Below, in pieces: positions 1-10,403 of a DNA stretch of 64,000 nt (position 1 is its first letter; each line of letters begins with the position of its first letter). A program made the position numbers and the translations under genes. A model generated the notes under the pieces. That model was not told the origin of the DNA. It ran no database searches and saw only the letters and a list, made by a program, of their open reading frames with translations. The DNA is from Symsagittifera roscoffensis (Eukaryota > Xenacoelomorpha > Acoela > Convolutidae): positions 54,480,928 to 54,544,927 of the forward strand of contig NC_087069.1 in NCBI RefSeq assembly GCF_963678635.1. Direction: 5' to 3'.

Positions 1-121
1 CTCGTATCAATTTGAAGCCCTGAATGTTCTGACTTCCTTTTAAGATCTATGAATCTATGAAGCAGTAATAACATGAAAAAAATAAATTTAATAAAATAAA
101 ACGAGTTTTTCTAAAAATCAT
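1..121 (+). repeat. 3' end of a duplicated gene tail
   Basis: This segment is a diverged copy of 10381-10490. Both begin CTCGTATCAA, both contain a short in-frame end (RIxxKP then TGA, at 19-21 here), and both are followed by AATAAA signals (81-86 and 90-95 here). The window starts inside the repeat, so its left limit is unknown. The likely reading is the terminal exon and 3' UTR of a paralogue of the frame at 10251-10403. A dispersed transposon carrying an ORF end is the alternative. Confidence 0.5.
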
Positions 122-351
122 CACTCCACAGGCACTAATAAGTAAAAAAAAAATAAAATTTTTACTCCCTTTAGCAAATTAATTCTGGCAACTAAGCCTC
201 CTTCAACGAATTTGGAACAACTTTTGAGATGGGTTAAATCTGCGCTTGCGCGTTAATAGCGCTAAATAAATCGAACTTAATTTTCCCAAATTGGCTGAAA
301 TGGCCATCTTTAAATCCCCATAACTTTACGAAAAATGATAACAGGTAAATT

Positions 352-903
352 ATCTTTTCAAAATTAAGCTCAATACAACAATATTTTTTGAATGATGTAG
401 AAAATGACTTGTTAAAAAATCGAAATTTGTCTGAAGAAAAAACAAACCTGAGCACAAATATTCGGTTACTTTCTTTAGGAAAGTCAGAACCTTAAGTCAT
501 TGAACATTGTAAATTTTGTCAAAACTATCAAAGTGATCTTTTCAAAATTAAGCTCAAGACAACAATATTTTTTGAATGATGTAGAAAATGACCTGTTAAA
601 AAATCGAAATTTGTCTGAAGAAAAAACAAACCTGAGCACAAATATTCGGTTACTTTCTTTAGGAAAGTCAGAACCTTAAGTCATTGAACATTGTAAATTT
701 TGTCAAAACTATCAAAGTGATCTTTTCAAAATTAAGCTCAAGACAACAATATTTCTTGAATGATGTAGAAAATGACTTGTTAAAAAATCGAAATTTGTCT
801 GAAGAAAAAACAAACCCGAGCACAAATATTCGGTTACTTTCTTTAGGAAAGTCAGAACCTTAAGTCATTGAACATTGTAAATTTTGTCAAAACTATCAAA
901 GTA
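352..903 (+). repeat. 184-bp tandem repeat, three copies (unit 1)
   Basis: Three successive copies start at 352, 536 and 720, each beginning ATCTTTTCAAAATTAAGCTC and ending near AAACTATCAAAGT. The copies differ by only a few substitutions (for example tgacctg/tgacttg and aacctg/aacccg). The array is nested in the 1048-bp duplication. Confidence 0.9.
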
Positions 904-1399
904 ATTGATACAACAAGAGAAGAACAAAGAGATAGTCTTTGTAGCTGAAACAACTTTAAAATCAAAAAACCACAGTTTGGCCTCGTAATGAAAATCATAT
1001 TATTTTCAACTAATAACAAGAACAAAAACGACTAAAAAAAAGAAAAAGGTCTTGTTTGATCATTGATTCATCAAAATGATTAGGTTGGTGAAAAAGAACT
1101 ATAATACTTTGAACAAAATGATTAATTAAAATAAGATACCATTTTGAACATTCGATTACCAAACAATTTTACTCTCCACAGGCAATAATAAGTAAAAAAA
1201 ATAAAATTTTTACTCCCTTTAGCAAATTAATTCTGGCAACTAAGCCTCCTTCAACGAATTTGGAACAACTTTTGAGATGGGTTAAATCTGCGCTTGCGCG
1301 TTAATAGCGCTAAATAAATCGAACTTAATTTTCCCAAATTGGCTGAAATGGCCATCTTTAAATCCCCATAACTTTACGAAAAATGATAACAGGTAAATT

Positions 1400-1951
1400 A
1401 TCTTTTCAAAATTAAGCTCAATACAACAATATTTTTTGAATGATGTAGAAAATGACTTGTTAAAAAATCGAAATTTGTCTGAAGAAAAAACAAACCTGAG
1501 CACAAATATTCGGTTAGTTTCTTTAGGAAAGTCAGAACCTTAAGTCATTGAACATTGTAAATTTTGTCAAAACTATCAAAGTGATCTTTTCAAAATTAAG
1601 CTCAAGACAACAATATTTTTTGAATGATGTAGAAAATGACTTGTTAAAAAATCGAAATTTGTCTGAAGAAAAAACAAACCTGAGCACAAATATTCGGTTA
1701 CTTTCTTTAGGAAAGTCAGAACCTTAAGTCATTGAACATTGTAAATTTTGTCAAAACTATCAAAGTGATCTTTTCAAAATTAAGCTCAAGACAACAATAT
1801 TTTTTGAATGATGTAGAAAATGACTTGCTAAAAAATCGAAATTTGTCTGAAGAAAAAACAAACCCGAGCACAAATATTCGGTTACTTTCTTTAGGAAAGT
1901 CAGAACCTTAAGTCATTGAACATTGTAAATTTTGTCAAAACTATCAAAGTA
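1400..1951 (+). repeat. 184-bp tandem repeat, three copies (unit 2)
   Basis: This is the counterpart of 352-903, shifted by 1048 bp, with the same three-copy structure. The triplication therefore came before the larger duplication. Confidence 0.9.
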
Positions 1952-2381
1952 ATTGATACAACAAGAGAAGAACAAAGAGATAGTCTTTGTAGCTGAAACA
2001 ACTTTAAAATCAAAAAACCACAGTTTGGCCTCGTAATGAAAATCATATTATTTTCAACTAATAACAAGAACGAAAACGACTAAAAAAAAGAAAAAAGTCT
2101 TGTTTGATCATTGATTCATCAAAGTGATTAGGTTGGTGAAAAAGAACTATAATACTTTGAACAAAATGATTAATTAAAAGAAGATACCATTTTGAACATT
2201 CGATTACCAAACAATTTTACAAACAACGAAAGAGGGTAAGTTAACGTTCGTTTAGCATTGCGAGACCAAACTGAGCATTTTGTGAATTGTAGCGGTTTCC
2301 GCAACAAGGACGCTTGCTTTCTTCTTTCATTTGTTTTTTTCATTTCTTTTGATCGTTCCGACATAACTTTAACATGTTTAA

Positions 2382-2460
2382 AGTCTTGTTTCTGAAATCC
2401 AGAAACAACAGACACAAAATTTTGCGCCTTTCCAGTGCACAGTTTGGCCTCGTAATGATA
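2382..2460 (+). repeat. Transposon end shared with 58207-58290
   Basis: About 75 bp (CCAGAAACA, then CAGACACAAAATT, TGCGCC, TCCAGTGCACAG, TTGGCCT) recur at 58207-58290. The TCCAGTGCACAG part is also the terminus of the fold-back element at 58258-59985. Shorter forms (CACAGTTTGGCCTCGTAATG) occur in both 1048-bp units near 970 and 2018. Confidence 0.6.
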
Positions 2461-2760
2461 TTTTCACTCGTTCATCAATTGAACAACTAGCTGGCCCTTC
2501 TCCAGTTTCTTTCTAACCCACTTGGTAAATTTATAACTTAATTCGTTGAAAATTTGTTATTACGGCAATTCGGTTGAAAGAAATGTTGAAACAATCTGTT
2601 GGCTGAATCACAATTTTTTGCAGTTTAGAATATCAAAAGTATATTCAAGTAGATTTTTTTAAATCAAATTTCAGAAAAAAAAAGCAAAAAAGGGACTATA
2701 AAATTGCCAATTTCATTTAAACTCCTGCAGAAGTTTCCATAATTTTGTTAATCTTTTTAG

Positions 2761-2876
2761 AGCCAGAGATTTTCAGTTACTAGATGAGAAGCTGTTCCAA
2801 GAAAGCATCGAAGAAAGATTGAGGAGGACTGAAAGCCGATCAGTCACAATCGAAAAAGCACTGAAAGTGTTGAAGG
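2761..2876 (+). CDS. Host gene 1, internal exon (coiled-coil-like)
   Basis: The acceptor is ATCTTTTTAG and the exon is 116 nt. It is open in one frame with one leading nucleotide (phase 2) and one trailing nucleotide (phase 1). The translation is rich in E, K, R and L (ARDFQLLDEKLFQESIEE...), which suggests an amphipathic coiled-coil helix. The donor, GG|GTTCGT, is weak. The end phase fits the next exon at 3513. Upstream exons were not found before 2761. The protein family is not recognised. Confidence 0.55.
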
Positions 2877-3512
2877 GTTCGTTCTCATGTCTGGCTTGTG
2901 TTTTCATTTTTTTCTCAGGCGTTCTCTTGTTTTTTGTTCGTTTCGTTTCCATGAGAAATGATTTTATAAATGATGATTAGGTTCAGGATACAAACTAAAT
3001 CATCTCGAAACAACCCAAAAAACTTTAAAATTTTCTTGCTGCAAATATTTGCGAAAGCGCGTCATAATTACTGTTTCTGTCAGTTTAGACAACTTTAAAC
3101 GTACTGTCAGATTGAAAAATTCGTCAAACTGACAATAATTCAGCTAATGAATTTTTTGCATTTGTTTCTACACTCTATATTTATGTTGCGATTAGCGAAA
3201 ACATTGTACTCGGATACTAGACAATCCCATAAGTCTTTTTCTGCTTCATTTGGCACAAATGGCAACGTGAGGTTTATCCGCTTCGTATTGCGTTGTTTAA
3301 AAAAGTTTTGTTTGATGCGTTCGAGGGTTTTGAGGCCCGAAATTTTTTCAAGACGCACAAGACAATTTTCAATTTTTTGTTAGTTTTTTTTCGGCATATT
3401 TCCATCCATACTTTTTTGTAAAAGCGGCTCAATTTTTCTAAATTATAAACATAGCACAGTGCCAAAAGTGATTGGTTACTGGGGTAAAAGGTATTAGAGT
3501 TTGTGTGTTTAG

Positions 3513-3608
3513 ACCAAAACGACGAATTTGAATCCAGAATGGAAGCAACTGAACAGTCAATATTGAAGCAGATCTCGAAAGGCAAAAACAGTCATTTCAA
3601 AATGGAAG
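3513..3608 (+). CDS. Host gene 1, internal exon
   Basis: The acceptor is TTGTGTGTTTAG and the donor is GAAG|GTAATG. The 96 nt stay open across the predicted splices, with the first codon completed by the G that ends 2876. The residues are polar and charged (QNDEFESRMEATEQSILKQI...), continuing the coiled-coil character. Start and end phases (1 and 1) match the exons on either side, which is the main support. Confidence 0.6.
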
Positions 3609-3756
3609 GTAATGATGCAAAAATGGACTATTTGTAAAAAAAAAACAATAAACGAAACTCGTCATAAGTTTTCACTCATGCCGATGAATTTTGTAATTTT
3701 GATACTTGTATTTTCAATTTTGATTTCGAAACTCAGCGTTAGTTGCTAATGAGCTA

Positions 3757-3878
3757 AACTTAAAAAAAAACACAAAAAACTGAAATGTAATAACTTTTTA
3801 TCAAAAACATTAAGAGTCTTGATGTTTTTGATAAAAATTGATTACATTTAAGTTTTTTTTTCGTTTGTTTTTAAGTTT
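3757..3878. repeat. Imperfect hairpin in intron of host gene 1
   Basis: The left arm (AAACTTAAAAAAAAACAC through ATCAAAAACATT) pairs with the right arm (TGATGTTTTTGATAAAAA through TTTTTAAGTTT) around a loop near 3813-3819. Arms are about 55 bp with a few mismatches. This is probably a short inverted-repeat (MITE-like) insertion. Confidence 0.7.
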
Positions 3879-3888
3879 GGTTTATCAC

Positions 3889-4020
3889 CAATTAAAGCTT
3901 GGCTAACGAATTTTTGTTATTAAAATGAAACGCATCAGTCAGAAAGACAAAAAGTTTTTGTCTTTCTGACTGATACATTTCATTTTAATAACAAAAAGTT
4001 CATTAGCCAAACTTTAATTT
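3889..4020. repeat. Near-perfect 65-bp-arm hairpin
   Basis: The left arm (AATTAAAGCTTGGCTAACGA to CAGAAAGACAAAAA) and the right arm (TTTTTGTCTTTCTGACTGAT to AGCCAAACTTTAATTT) are almost perfect complements with essentially no loop. It lies directly after the hairpin at 3757-3878, giving a double cruciform in one intron. Confidence 0.8.
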
Positions 4021-4290
4021 CAATTGTTTTTTTCATTCTACTTTACTGAAAAAAAAATCTTTTTATTTTATTTTTGTCCCAAAATAAATTGACACAATTA
4101 GCCCAAAAATTGAGTTAGGTTTTAAAAAGTCAGTTTAAGTTCAATTTAGGTTGACATTTTTCATGATTGCTTGGATGATTTAATTAACATATTTTATGAA
4201 AAAAGAACTATAAGGAAATTAAACTATTTTCTTTTCCAAACAAAGAACGGTAGAAAAGTCGGTTCCTACTAACAAAAATATTTTATATAG

Positions 4291-4463
4291 GGGAAGTTGA
4301 AGCAAAATCAGAAGCAGCTGGAAAGTTGTTGGCCGATCAGATTTCTGAAGTGAATGATAGATGTCAAAAAATGGAGAGTATGTTGAACATGATAGCTGTG
4401 GGGATTCGGAAGGACAATCAGAGCCAACCTGCGGAGATGACGGGTACATCACTGGAACGATGA
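4291..4463 (+). CDS. Host gene 1, terminal exon
   Basis: The acceptor is TTTTATATAG, with a branch-like CTAAC about 20 bp upstream. The exon is open in phase 1, completing GGG with the G ending 3608, and ends at TGA (4461-4463). The translation (EVEAKSEAAGKLLADQISEV..., then NDRCQKMESMLNM) looks like a coiled coil. An AATAAA follows 33 bp after the stop, as expected of a last exon. Three phase-matched exons plus a poly(A) signal make this a well-supported gene end, though its function is not recognised. Confidence 0.7.
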
Positions 4464-4496
4464 AGAAACAAAGAAAACTTGATTGTAGAAACTGTA

Positions 4497-4502
4497 AATA
4501 AA
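4497..4502 (+). terminator. Poly(A) signal of host gene 1
   Basis: AATAAA lies 33 bp past the TGA of the terminal exon at 4291-4463. Confidence 0.65.
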
Positions 4503-5498
4503 AATGAAATATTTCGTGGTTTATTATATTAGCCTAGGGTTTAATAACTTCCATCTCACAAATTGAGCTCCCAGTTATAGCACTAGACCAGGAAACTTGA
4601 ATCGACTTTAGGGAGAAAAATATACAAGTGGAACTCTGAAACAAATTTTGCACTGAAAAAAACCTGTAAATGGAAGATAAAATGCCTTTCAATTTAGCCA
4701 TGCACTTTTTGATCACTAATAGACTCTGTTAAAACCCTAATTTCAAATACCAAATAAGTGGCTCGCACCAGAGCAAACTTTGAATGTTTTTATTCCCCTT
4801 CAAGGTGTCTGAGATGAGTTTGCTTATTTGCTTAAACACTCGAAGGTGCTATATCAGCCTTATTACACATACCCTACAGTCTAATCTGGATAAAATTTTA
4901 ATTTGATAATCTAACATAATTTTTCGAGTTTTCTGTACAAAAAAGATATGTAAAATAACTAATATTAGAAAAAAATGTTCTTATGAAAAGTCTATTCAGT
5001 CTCTCAACCAGTTCAATCATTTCCAATCATCAGCTCAACTAGTTCACCGCCCGTCCAAAACGAGCTTCCACTGAAGTTTCATGGATAATGATCAAGTATA
5101 TTAGGTATTAATTGTCAGTCTCTATAAAATAACAAAATTAATTGATTATAATCGATTAAAAGTGATTTATAATGATACACTTTTTTTAGAAAAAAAAACC
5201 CAAAAAGGATTATTATCTAGTATACTTCGATTATTTTCAACATATTTTCAAAAAATTTTATCAAATTTTATCAAAGAAAAATAATCAATTTTAATCGTTT
5301 GTAATGGATTATATTCCAGTGATAAAATTCTTTCAGTCTGCCCTTTTCATTTTCTCATATTAATAATAAATTGAATTTAATTATTTTGCTACCTTTCAAC
5401 TTTTTCCTAATTTATTTCAATCGCTTAAAAGAAAATTCATAAAAAATTATTTAATTTTGTTACTAATTTAATTGAGTTTTTTTGCCGATCCACCGTTG
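4503..5498. other. No gene seen
   Basis: AT-rich sequence between host gene 1 and the inverted repeat at 5499. It contains ATAATCGATTA/TTAATCGTTT-type simple motifs (5140-5310), which recur at 5960-6110 and 30960-31130. No exon with credible splice signals was found. Confidence 0.5.
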
Positions 5499-5709
5499 AA
5501 ACCCAACCCAACCCCTTCCAAAGCGTTTACCACACCCCCACTACACACTAAGCATCCCACCTGGATAGGTAATTATAAACTATGGGTAAACGTGAAGGGG
5601 AGGGGGGTAAACGTTTACCTGTACAACATAGTTACCTGTCCCGGTGGGAGAGTTTAGTGTTTATTGGGGCGCAGAAACCGCGCGGGGAGGGAATTGGTTT
5701 GGGTTTAAA
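5499..5709. repeat. GC-rich inverted repeat (MITE-like)
   Basis: The left arm (AACCCAACCCAACCCCTTCC through CCCACCTGGATAGGTAA) is an imperfect reverse complement of the right arm (TTACCTGTCCCGGTGGGAG through GGGAATTGGTTTGGGTT). Arms are about 75 bp and the symmetry centre is near 5602. Local GC is far above the surroundings, which suggests an inserted element. Confidence 0.6.
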
Positions 5710-7021
5710 TGCGGAAAAGGAGTGAAAGTTGAGGGGAACGAGGGGAAAAGGGACAAGTTGGACGTAAGTGGGGACTTGGGGTGGGCATGCAAATTTACTT
5801 GAAAAAAAAAACTGGTCAAAATGCCGTTCTTGGGCACTTTTTGGAAAATTACTGTATATTGGCACCTTCAAAGTTACTACATATTGGTTGCCCTGGATGA
5901 AAGTGTTTGCTCGAGTTTTGCAGAAATTTGCGAAAAGTAGAGTCAATATTCACAAAATTTAATCAATTTTGATGGATATCAGGTTTTTCATTGTTCAAAA
6001 ACTATCGGTTAAAATTGATTAAAAATTTATTAGGTTGCCTAATTTTGCCATGATAATCGATTATATAGACAACAATTTAATCAACAAAAATCCATTTTAA
6101 TCAATTTTTATCCATGACACTTCGGTGCCGGAGACACCTGTTGTTTTTACCTGATTTCCAGGATGAACAATAGTCATAACATTACAATGCAAAACAACAC
6201 TTTGTTTTTATACCTTGTTTCAACCTTTTGTTACTTGGCAATAATTTCCTACAACCATAAGTAATCCTCAGTTGATGTGGCTAACTCTATTGCCTAGCTA
6301 ATATGAATAAGGTATACTTTTTTGCTGAAACTAGCCTACTTTTAGCTAATTCTTCTCATATAAAAAGTGGGGAGCAACATTGTATTCAGTTGTGTTTTAG
6401 TTTTTTTCTGTTTTCCACGCTAAATCAGGTGCCACAAATAATCATCAGAAAGGGCAAGTGATTTCTAAAAAATTTCCCCGAGTTGAGAAAAACGGCTTCA
6501 AATTTTGCATTTTAGTTCTGATCCGAGCAATAAAATTAGCAAATAAAGACATTTAATTGATAATAGCCTAATGAAGTTATAGTTTAACTGTAGTAATAAA
6601 AACTTCAAAAAATTTTAAGGTGCGGTCTTGAGAATACAAATTTCAAGATTTCAAAAAATCTCTGCAAAAGTAAATTGGAGGAAAAAATTTCGATCCATTT
6701 ACAAAATGATTGATTGGCATTTTTTTTCTTGGATTTTTTTGACAACGTTTATGCAAATTTTGCCTGCGTAAATTCGATTGTCGAAAATGCCAAAAATCAA
6801 GGCTTTCGGCAGACTTTTTTTCACACATGCACAAAAAACTTGTGTTTTGAACAAACAAATTAGATACTTTTTAAGGATTTATGGTCCAAGCATTCTGTGG
6901 TACTTGCACAGCAACCGACTATTCTTGTTACTAAACAGAAAAAATAAATTGTAAAATCAACCCTGAGTCAATAATACGCTTCAAAGTATTTTCTGATTGG
7001 TAATTTTTTTTGTAATTGAAG
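5710..7021. other. No gene seen
   Basis: AT-rich sequence. The stretch 5826-5880 (GGGCACTTTTTGGAAAATTA, then a TATTGGCACC motif) resembles the MITE at 9462, so a fragment of that family is probably present. Otherwise only simple repeats are seen. Confidence 0.45.
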
Positions 7022-7122
7022 AACCAGCTCAGTCCGGGTACGCTTTATGGGGCTCAACAACCTTGTCTCATTTCAGTTTGCAATTACTTCTACGCTGAGT
7101 GTTTCGCCCCATTCGCTATACG
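7022..7122 (+). CDS. Candidate exon, host gene 2
   Basis: An AG acceptor after a T-rich tract and a CG|GTAAAA donor bound 101 nt. They are open in a Cys- and aromatic-rich frame (NQLSPGTLYGAQQPCLISVC...), ending in phase 2. That phase matches the start of the exon at 7668. A second frame is also open, so the call rests on splice signals and phase. No domain is recognised. Confidence 0.35.
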
Positions 7123-7418
7123 GTAAAAAACCAAACAAAATTCAAAAGCTAAAATAATCCCAAAACGGCCAAACAAAAATAAATTCATAGGCTCATTCTT
7201 GTATTCGATTGGAAATGTTGGTTCATTTTGGATAACGGAGAAGAAATCTTATAGTATTTTGCTGATACTTTACGGCAATCGATTTTGTGGTACACTTTGG
7301 TTCAGCAATAAATCGTTTTTTTTCCGCCTTGTTGTCAACTGAGGAACAAAAATAGAAATCAGAAACATATATTACAGGGATTTCTCCCATTCAAAAACAG
7401 GATCCCATTCAAACATAG

Positions 7419-7568
7419 CGTCAAGCAAATCTTAAAATGATCATTGAGAAGAACATAGAACAACGTGCGTTTTTTGGTGCGCTGAAATGTCGCAACCTTA
7501 AATGCAAGAGATATGAAACACAAACTGGTTCGCAATTAGTTATAAAAACAACTCTGCATGTAGAATGA
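7419..7568 (+). CDS. Possible exon or short coding stretch
   Basis: The stretch is open from an AG acceptor to TGA at 7566-7568. It reads RQANLKMIIEKNIEQRAFFG and onward, with a CxxxxC pair. A GTAGAA donor at 7560 would end it in phase 0. This does not fit the phase of the exon at 7668, so it may be alternative, belong elsewhere, or be chance. Confidence 0.25.
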   Translation, partial: RQANLKMIIEKNIEQRAFFGALKCRNLKCKRYETQTGSQLVIKTTLHVE

Positions 7569-7667
7569 GTGAATGATTGATAAAAAAAAACAATTTAAGC
7601 CTGATGAGCGTTGCATAAAGTGATGATGAAACCCAAAAAAAAAACATCAAAGCCGTCAATTTTACAG

Positions 7668-7723
7668 TCAATTTATGACGTCGACGCCTGTTGGGCCGAT
7701 CACATTGGTGGACATTCTTTCAG
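7668..7723 (+). CDS. Candidate exon, host gene 2
   Basis: Strong signals on both sides: CAATTTTACAG acceptor and TCAG|GTGGGT donor. The 56 nt run from phase 2 to phase 1 and read QFMTSTPVGPITLVDILS. The minus strand is also open here (7668-7850, 60 codons). The plus reading is preferred because both splice sites are good and the phases link 7022-7122 to 8892. The domain is not recognised. Confidence 0.45.
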
Positions 7724-8046
7724 GTGGGTCTATTACACTAGCTAGTTTTACCCGTTCTTTTTCAGGACTAACTGTCAGAAATCCATTTTTTGAAATTTTA
7801 GTTTTTATAAGCCGTTTACTGATTGTAAAGATGTGATTTGTTTCCTTCATTTGTGGTTCCTAAAAGTAAAATAACTTATTCAAAAAATGTCGGAGCCCAG
7901 TAAAAAGGAAAACAGAAAAATTGACATCACACCAAAATGAGTGTAACGGATTTAATTTTTCGTAGATTAATTGAAACCCTGATAAAAAATTTCATCTGGA
8001 ATTTTCAGCTTTTTTGGTAATAGTGTTCAAAAATATAGATTTCAGA

Positions 8047-8432
8047 GCAGGGGCGGGTTTGGGAGGGGGCGTGGAAGGACCTGGTGGACCCCCCCCCCCT
8101 GCCAGGGATTCGATCAAAGGGTCCCGCTTTGTACACTCTTGAGATCCCCATTTTAATGACGGTCTCCTTTGGCATCAATACATGCTAATTTTGAGGGAGA
8201 GCGCGCGCTGCAAAACGCAATTTTTTGGTCAAAATTTTCCAAAAAGCGCTTACAAACGTCCGTTTTTGGCCTTTCTTTTCAACATTCTGCCTGTGGCGCA
8301 TAAATTTGTGCTTTGAGAGAGCTAGGAAATTCAATTTGGTCGATGAAACAAAAAAAAACGACAAAATTTTGGAAGCTGTTTTGAAAATCCACAGTTTTCT
8401 ACGAGAAAACCCTAGATCCGGCACTGTTTTAG
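8047..8432 (-). mobile_element. MITE-like element, hAT-type end sequence
   Basis: The right end reads GAGAAAACCCTAGATCCGG, the inverse of the left end of the element at 9462 (GGGGCGGATCTAGG). The internal part (GAGGGAGAGCGCGCGCT, TTGGTCAAAATTTTCC) is the inverse of 9480-9570. The left end (AGGGGCGGGTTTGGGAGG) is a degraded version of the terminus. No ORF is convincing, so this is a non-autonomous DNA transposon inserted opposite to the 9462 copy. Confidence 0.55.
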
Positions 8433-8891
8433 AGGAAAAAATGGGTCCTTCCTAGTATGAATTTCGGCTATTGGAACCTCCAAAATTCTTCAAATGAATT
8501 CTAAATAAAAACAATTCAAAACAGATCCTTGTTTGTGTAATTGTTTACAACATTTTTGTGTTTTAATGTAATTACAATCACATATGGGACAATTTGATGA
8601 ATCAAAATTTACACAAACTCGATAAAATGTCAGTCCAAAGCGCTGTACGATATTTCACTTCCTCGCACCTGTTCAAATTCTTGTAGTTTGTCTTGCATTT
8701 TGTCTTCAACTTGGTTTGTATCAAAACAGACTTTTTATACTAAGCACCATTGACGCCGTTGCAAGCAATTTCATGTTTTTCAGTCAGTTTTTTTCATTGT
8801 TTTTAAACATTCAAAAAAATTGTTGTTGAAACAAGGAAATTCATTGTTTGTTGATAGATTTAAAAAGTTTCGACAAAAACACAATTTACAG

Positions 8892-9019
8892 CTGCAAAAC
8901 TCAAGAAAATATTTGAAAAAGATGTCTATTATGTTTTGGGCTCTCACTACATGGAAGGAAAGACCAACCGGGAGTTTTTGAGGTCAAAACTCCAAATCGA
9001 ATGCATTGCCAGTTTTTAA
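8892..9019 (+). CDS. Candidate exon, host gene 2
   Basis: The acceptor is ACAATTTACAG. The frame is open in phase 1, completing GCT with the G ending 7723, and reads AKLKKIFEKDVYYVLGSHYM followed by EGKTNREFL, up to TAA at 9017-9019. Composition is protein-like and differs from the surrounding simple AT sequence. The true donor could be the AG|GTCAAA inside it (about 8981) or the GTTTTT near 9012. The family is unknown. Confidence 0.45.
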
Positions 9020-9461
9020 CCTTCTCTAAGCCGACTCATTGCAAAACTTTGAAATCAATTTTCAAATCAATTAAAATTTTGAAATTTCCTGGAAATTTTG
9101 AAATCTGTTTTGCTTAATACTTACCTGGTTTTCACGGAGCTGTGCTCGGCCAAAAAAAAAAACATTTTTCAGTCTCGATTTTGTTATTGAGGTCGGCACC
9201 TGGAATTTGAACCTGCCTCAACTAATGCAAAAAGACCTCAAGAATTAGCTTCACTTCGATTTTCGTTACAAAAAAAGCAAAAAGCTGAAATTGTTCAATG
9301 AACATTAAAAATTTTGTATAAAGAAAAAACTGATGTATTGAATTATTTTAGATTCGTGAAACTACCATAAGTGATACAAAATGGAGTTCGAGAAAGTGAA
9401 AATGTCCTACAAAACCTCATAGTTTTTTTTTGCATATACAATATTATATTTTCAACGGTAT
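9020..9461. other. No gene seen
   Basis: AT-rich intron-like sequence with runs of A. No exon candidate was found. Confidence 0.4.
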
Positions 9462-9620
9462 CAGGGGCGGATCTAGGATTTTCTCGAGGGGGCACTTTTT
9501 GAAAAATTTTGACAAAAAAATAGCGTTTTTTTGGCGCGCGCTCCCCCTCAAAGTTAGTATATATTGGCGCCGAAGGCGCCTTTAGAAAAATTTTAGGGTC
9601 GGTCGGCCAAAAAGGGATTT
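9462..9620 (+). mobile_element. MITE-like element, second copy
   Basis: It starts CAGGGGCGGATCTAGG and carries GGGGGCACTTTTTGAAAAA, GGCGCGCGCTCCCCCTC and the palindrome GGCGCCGAAGGCGCC. The inverse of most of this is present at 8047-8432. The right end is not clear. Confidence 0.5.
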
Positions 9621-10250
9621 CTGAAAAAGTATCAAAGGGGGGAAAAAATCGAACAACTTTTTTTGGAGAAAAAAACAATACCAATGCAAAAAACTGCTCA
9701 ATTTCTACCTTTTAATTTTCAGAACGGTCCATGAAAATAAGCCTGAAGAAAGACGCAGCTTCAATTTGACCTTTTCAATCCTTTAATTTTCTTTGACGTA
9801 AAATTCGTTTTGCTATTTAATAAAACCCAAACAAAATTCTATATTTTTTGTTAACAAATGGTGCTTTTATCGGTTCGGTGGTCTCTAAAAAGTTTTGATG
9901 ACGTTCTTGGAGTTTAATTGAATTCGCACTCTTGATTATTATCTCAAATTGGAAGACTCTTCTAAAGGTTCCCACCACATGCGATTTTGTGTGCTCGATA
10001 CTTTTGTCGCGTAATTTTAAATTGATTAAAAATGGCATGACACCTCAAAACGCAATTACAAACACATTTTGTCATAATTTACAACTTCGTGAAAAAATGA
10101 TTTCATAAGAAGATGATATGGCTGTTTTTCTCTTTCCAACCACATTTCAAATTTCGTTATGTTTATGACAAATTAAAATCAAGTTTGAAAACTGAATCTC
10201 AAACGTGAGGGAAAGTGACAAAGAGTCGATGATATTTAGAGAAGAAATAG

Positions 10251-10403
10251 CATGTCGGAGAAATGGTGGAAAACGAAGTTCATCTCCACGTTAAGTCATT
10301 TCCAACAACTGGTGTCAACATATATTTGATATTAAAGTTGCCTGGTTATGACGATTTATCAACGATAGAATGCAAGACTGCTCGTATCAAGACAAAGCCC
10401 TGA
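10251..10403 (+). CDS. Probable terminal exon, host gene 2
   Basis: The frame is open from just after an AAATAG acceptor and reads through MVENEVHLHVKSFPTTGVNI and KLPGYDDLSTIEC to a TGA at 10401-10403. An AATAAA lies at 10463. The stop and the last residues are conserved in the diverged copy at the window start (1-21), which argues for a real coding end. The domain is not recognised. It could instead belong to a repeated element rather than to the gene of the exons at 7-9 kb. Confidence 0.45.
   Translation, partial: HVGEMVENEVHLHVKSFPTTGVNIYLILKLPGYDDLSTIECKTARIKTKP

Larger units (their letters stand above)
122..2218 (+). repeat. Tandem duplication, two units of 1048 bp
   Basis: Unit 1 is about 122-1170 and unit 2 about 1171-2218. 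The units are nearly identical, with scattered substitutions (for example ggttactt versus ggttagtt near 1512). Each opens with a CTCCACAGGCA-type sequence and closes with CGATTACCAAACAATTTTAC. The 73-codon minus-strand frames at 234-455 and 1282-1503 are the same sequence carried in each unit and are not judged to be genes. A more diverged relative of the first half lies at 10490-10835. Confidence 0.9.

Noticed and set aside
234-455. Minus-strand 73-codon frame, repeated at 1282-1503
   Set aside because: Identity only reflects the 1048-bp duplication. No domain, and it lies across the start of the 184-bp array.
352-903. CRISPR-like array
   Set aside because: Units are 184 bp and contiguous with no spacers, in animal-type DNA.
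7668-7850. Minus-strand 60-codon frame
   Set aside because: The plus strand has good splice sites on both sides of 7668-7723 and phases that fit its neighbours.
9817-10038. Minus-strand 73-codon frame
   Set aside because: Composition is protein-like but no splice sites, start context or homologue was seen. Left unannotated.
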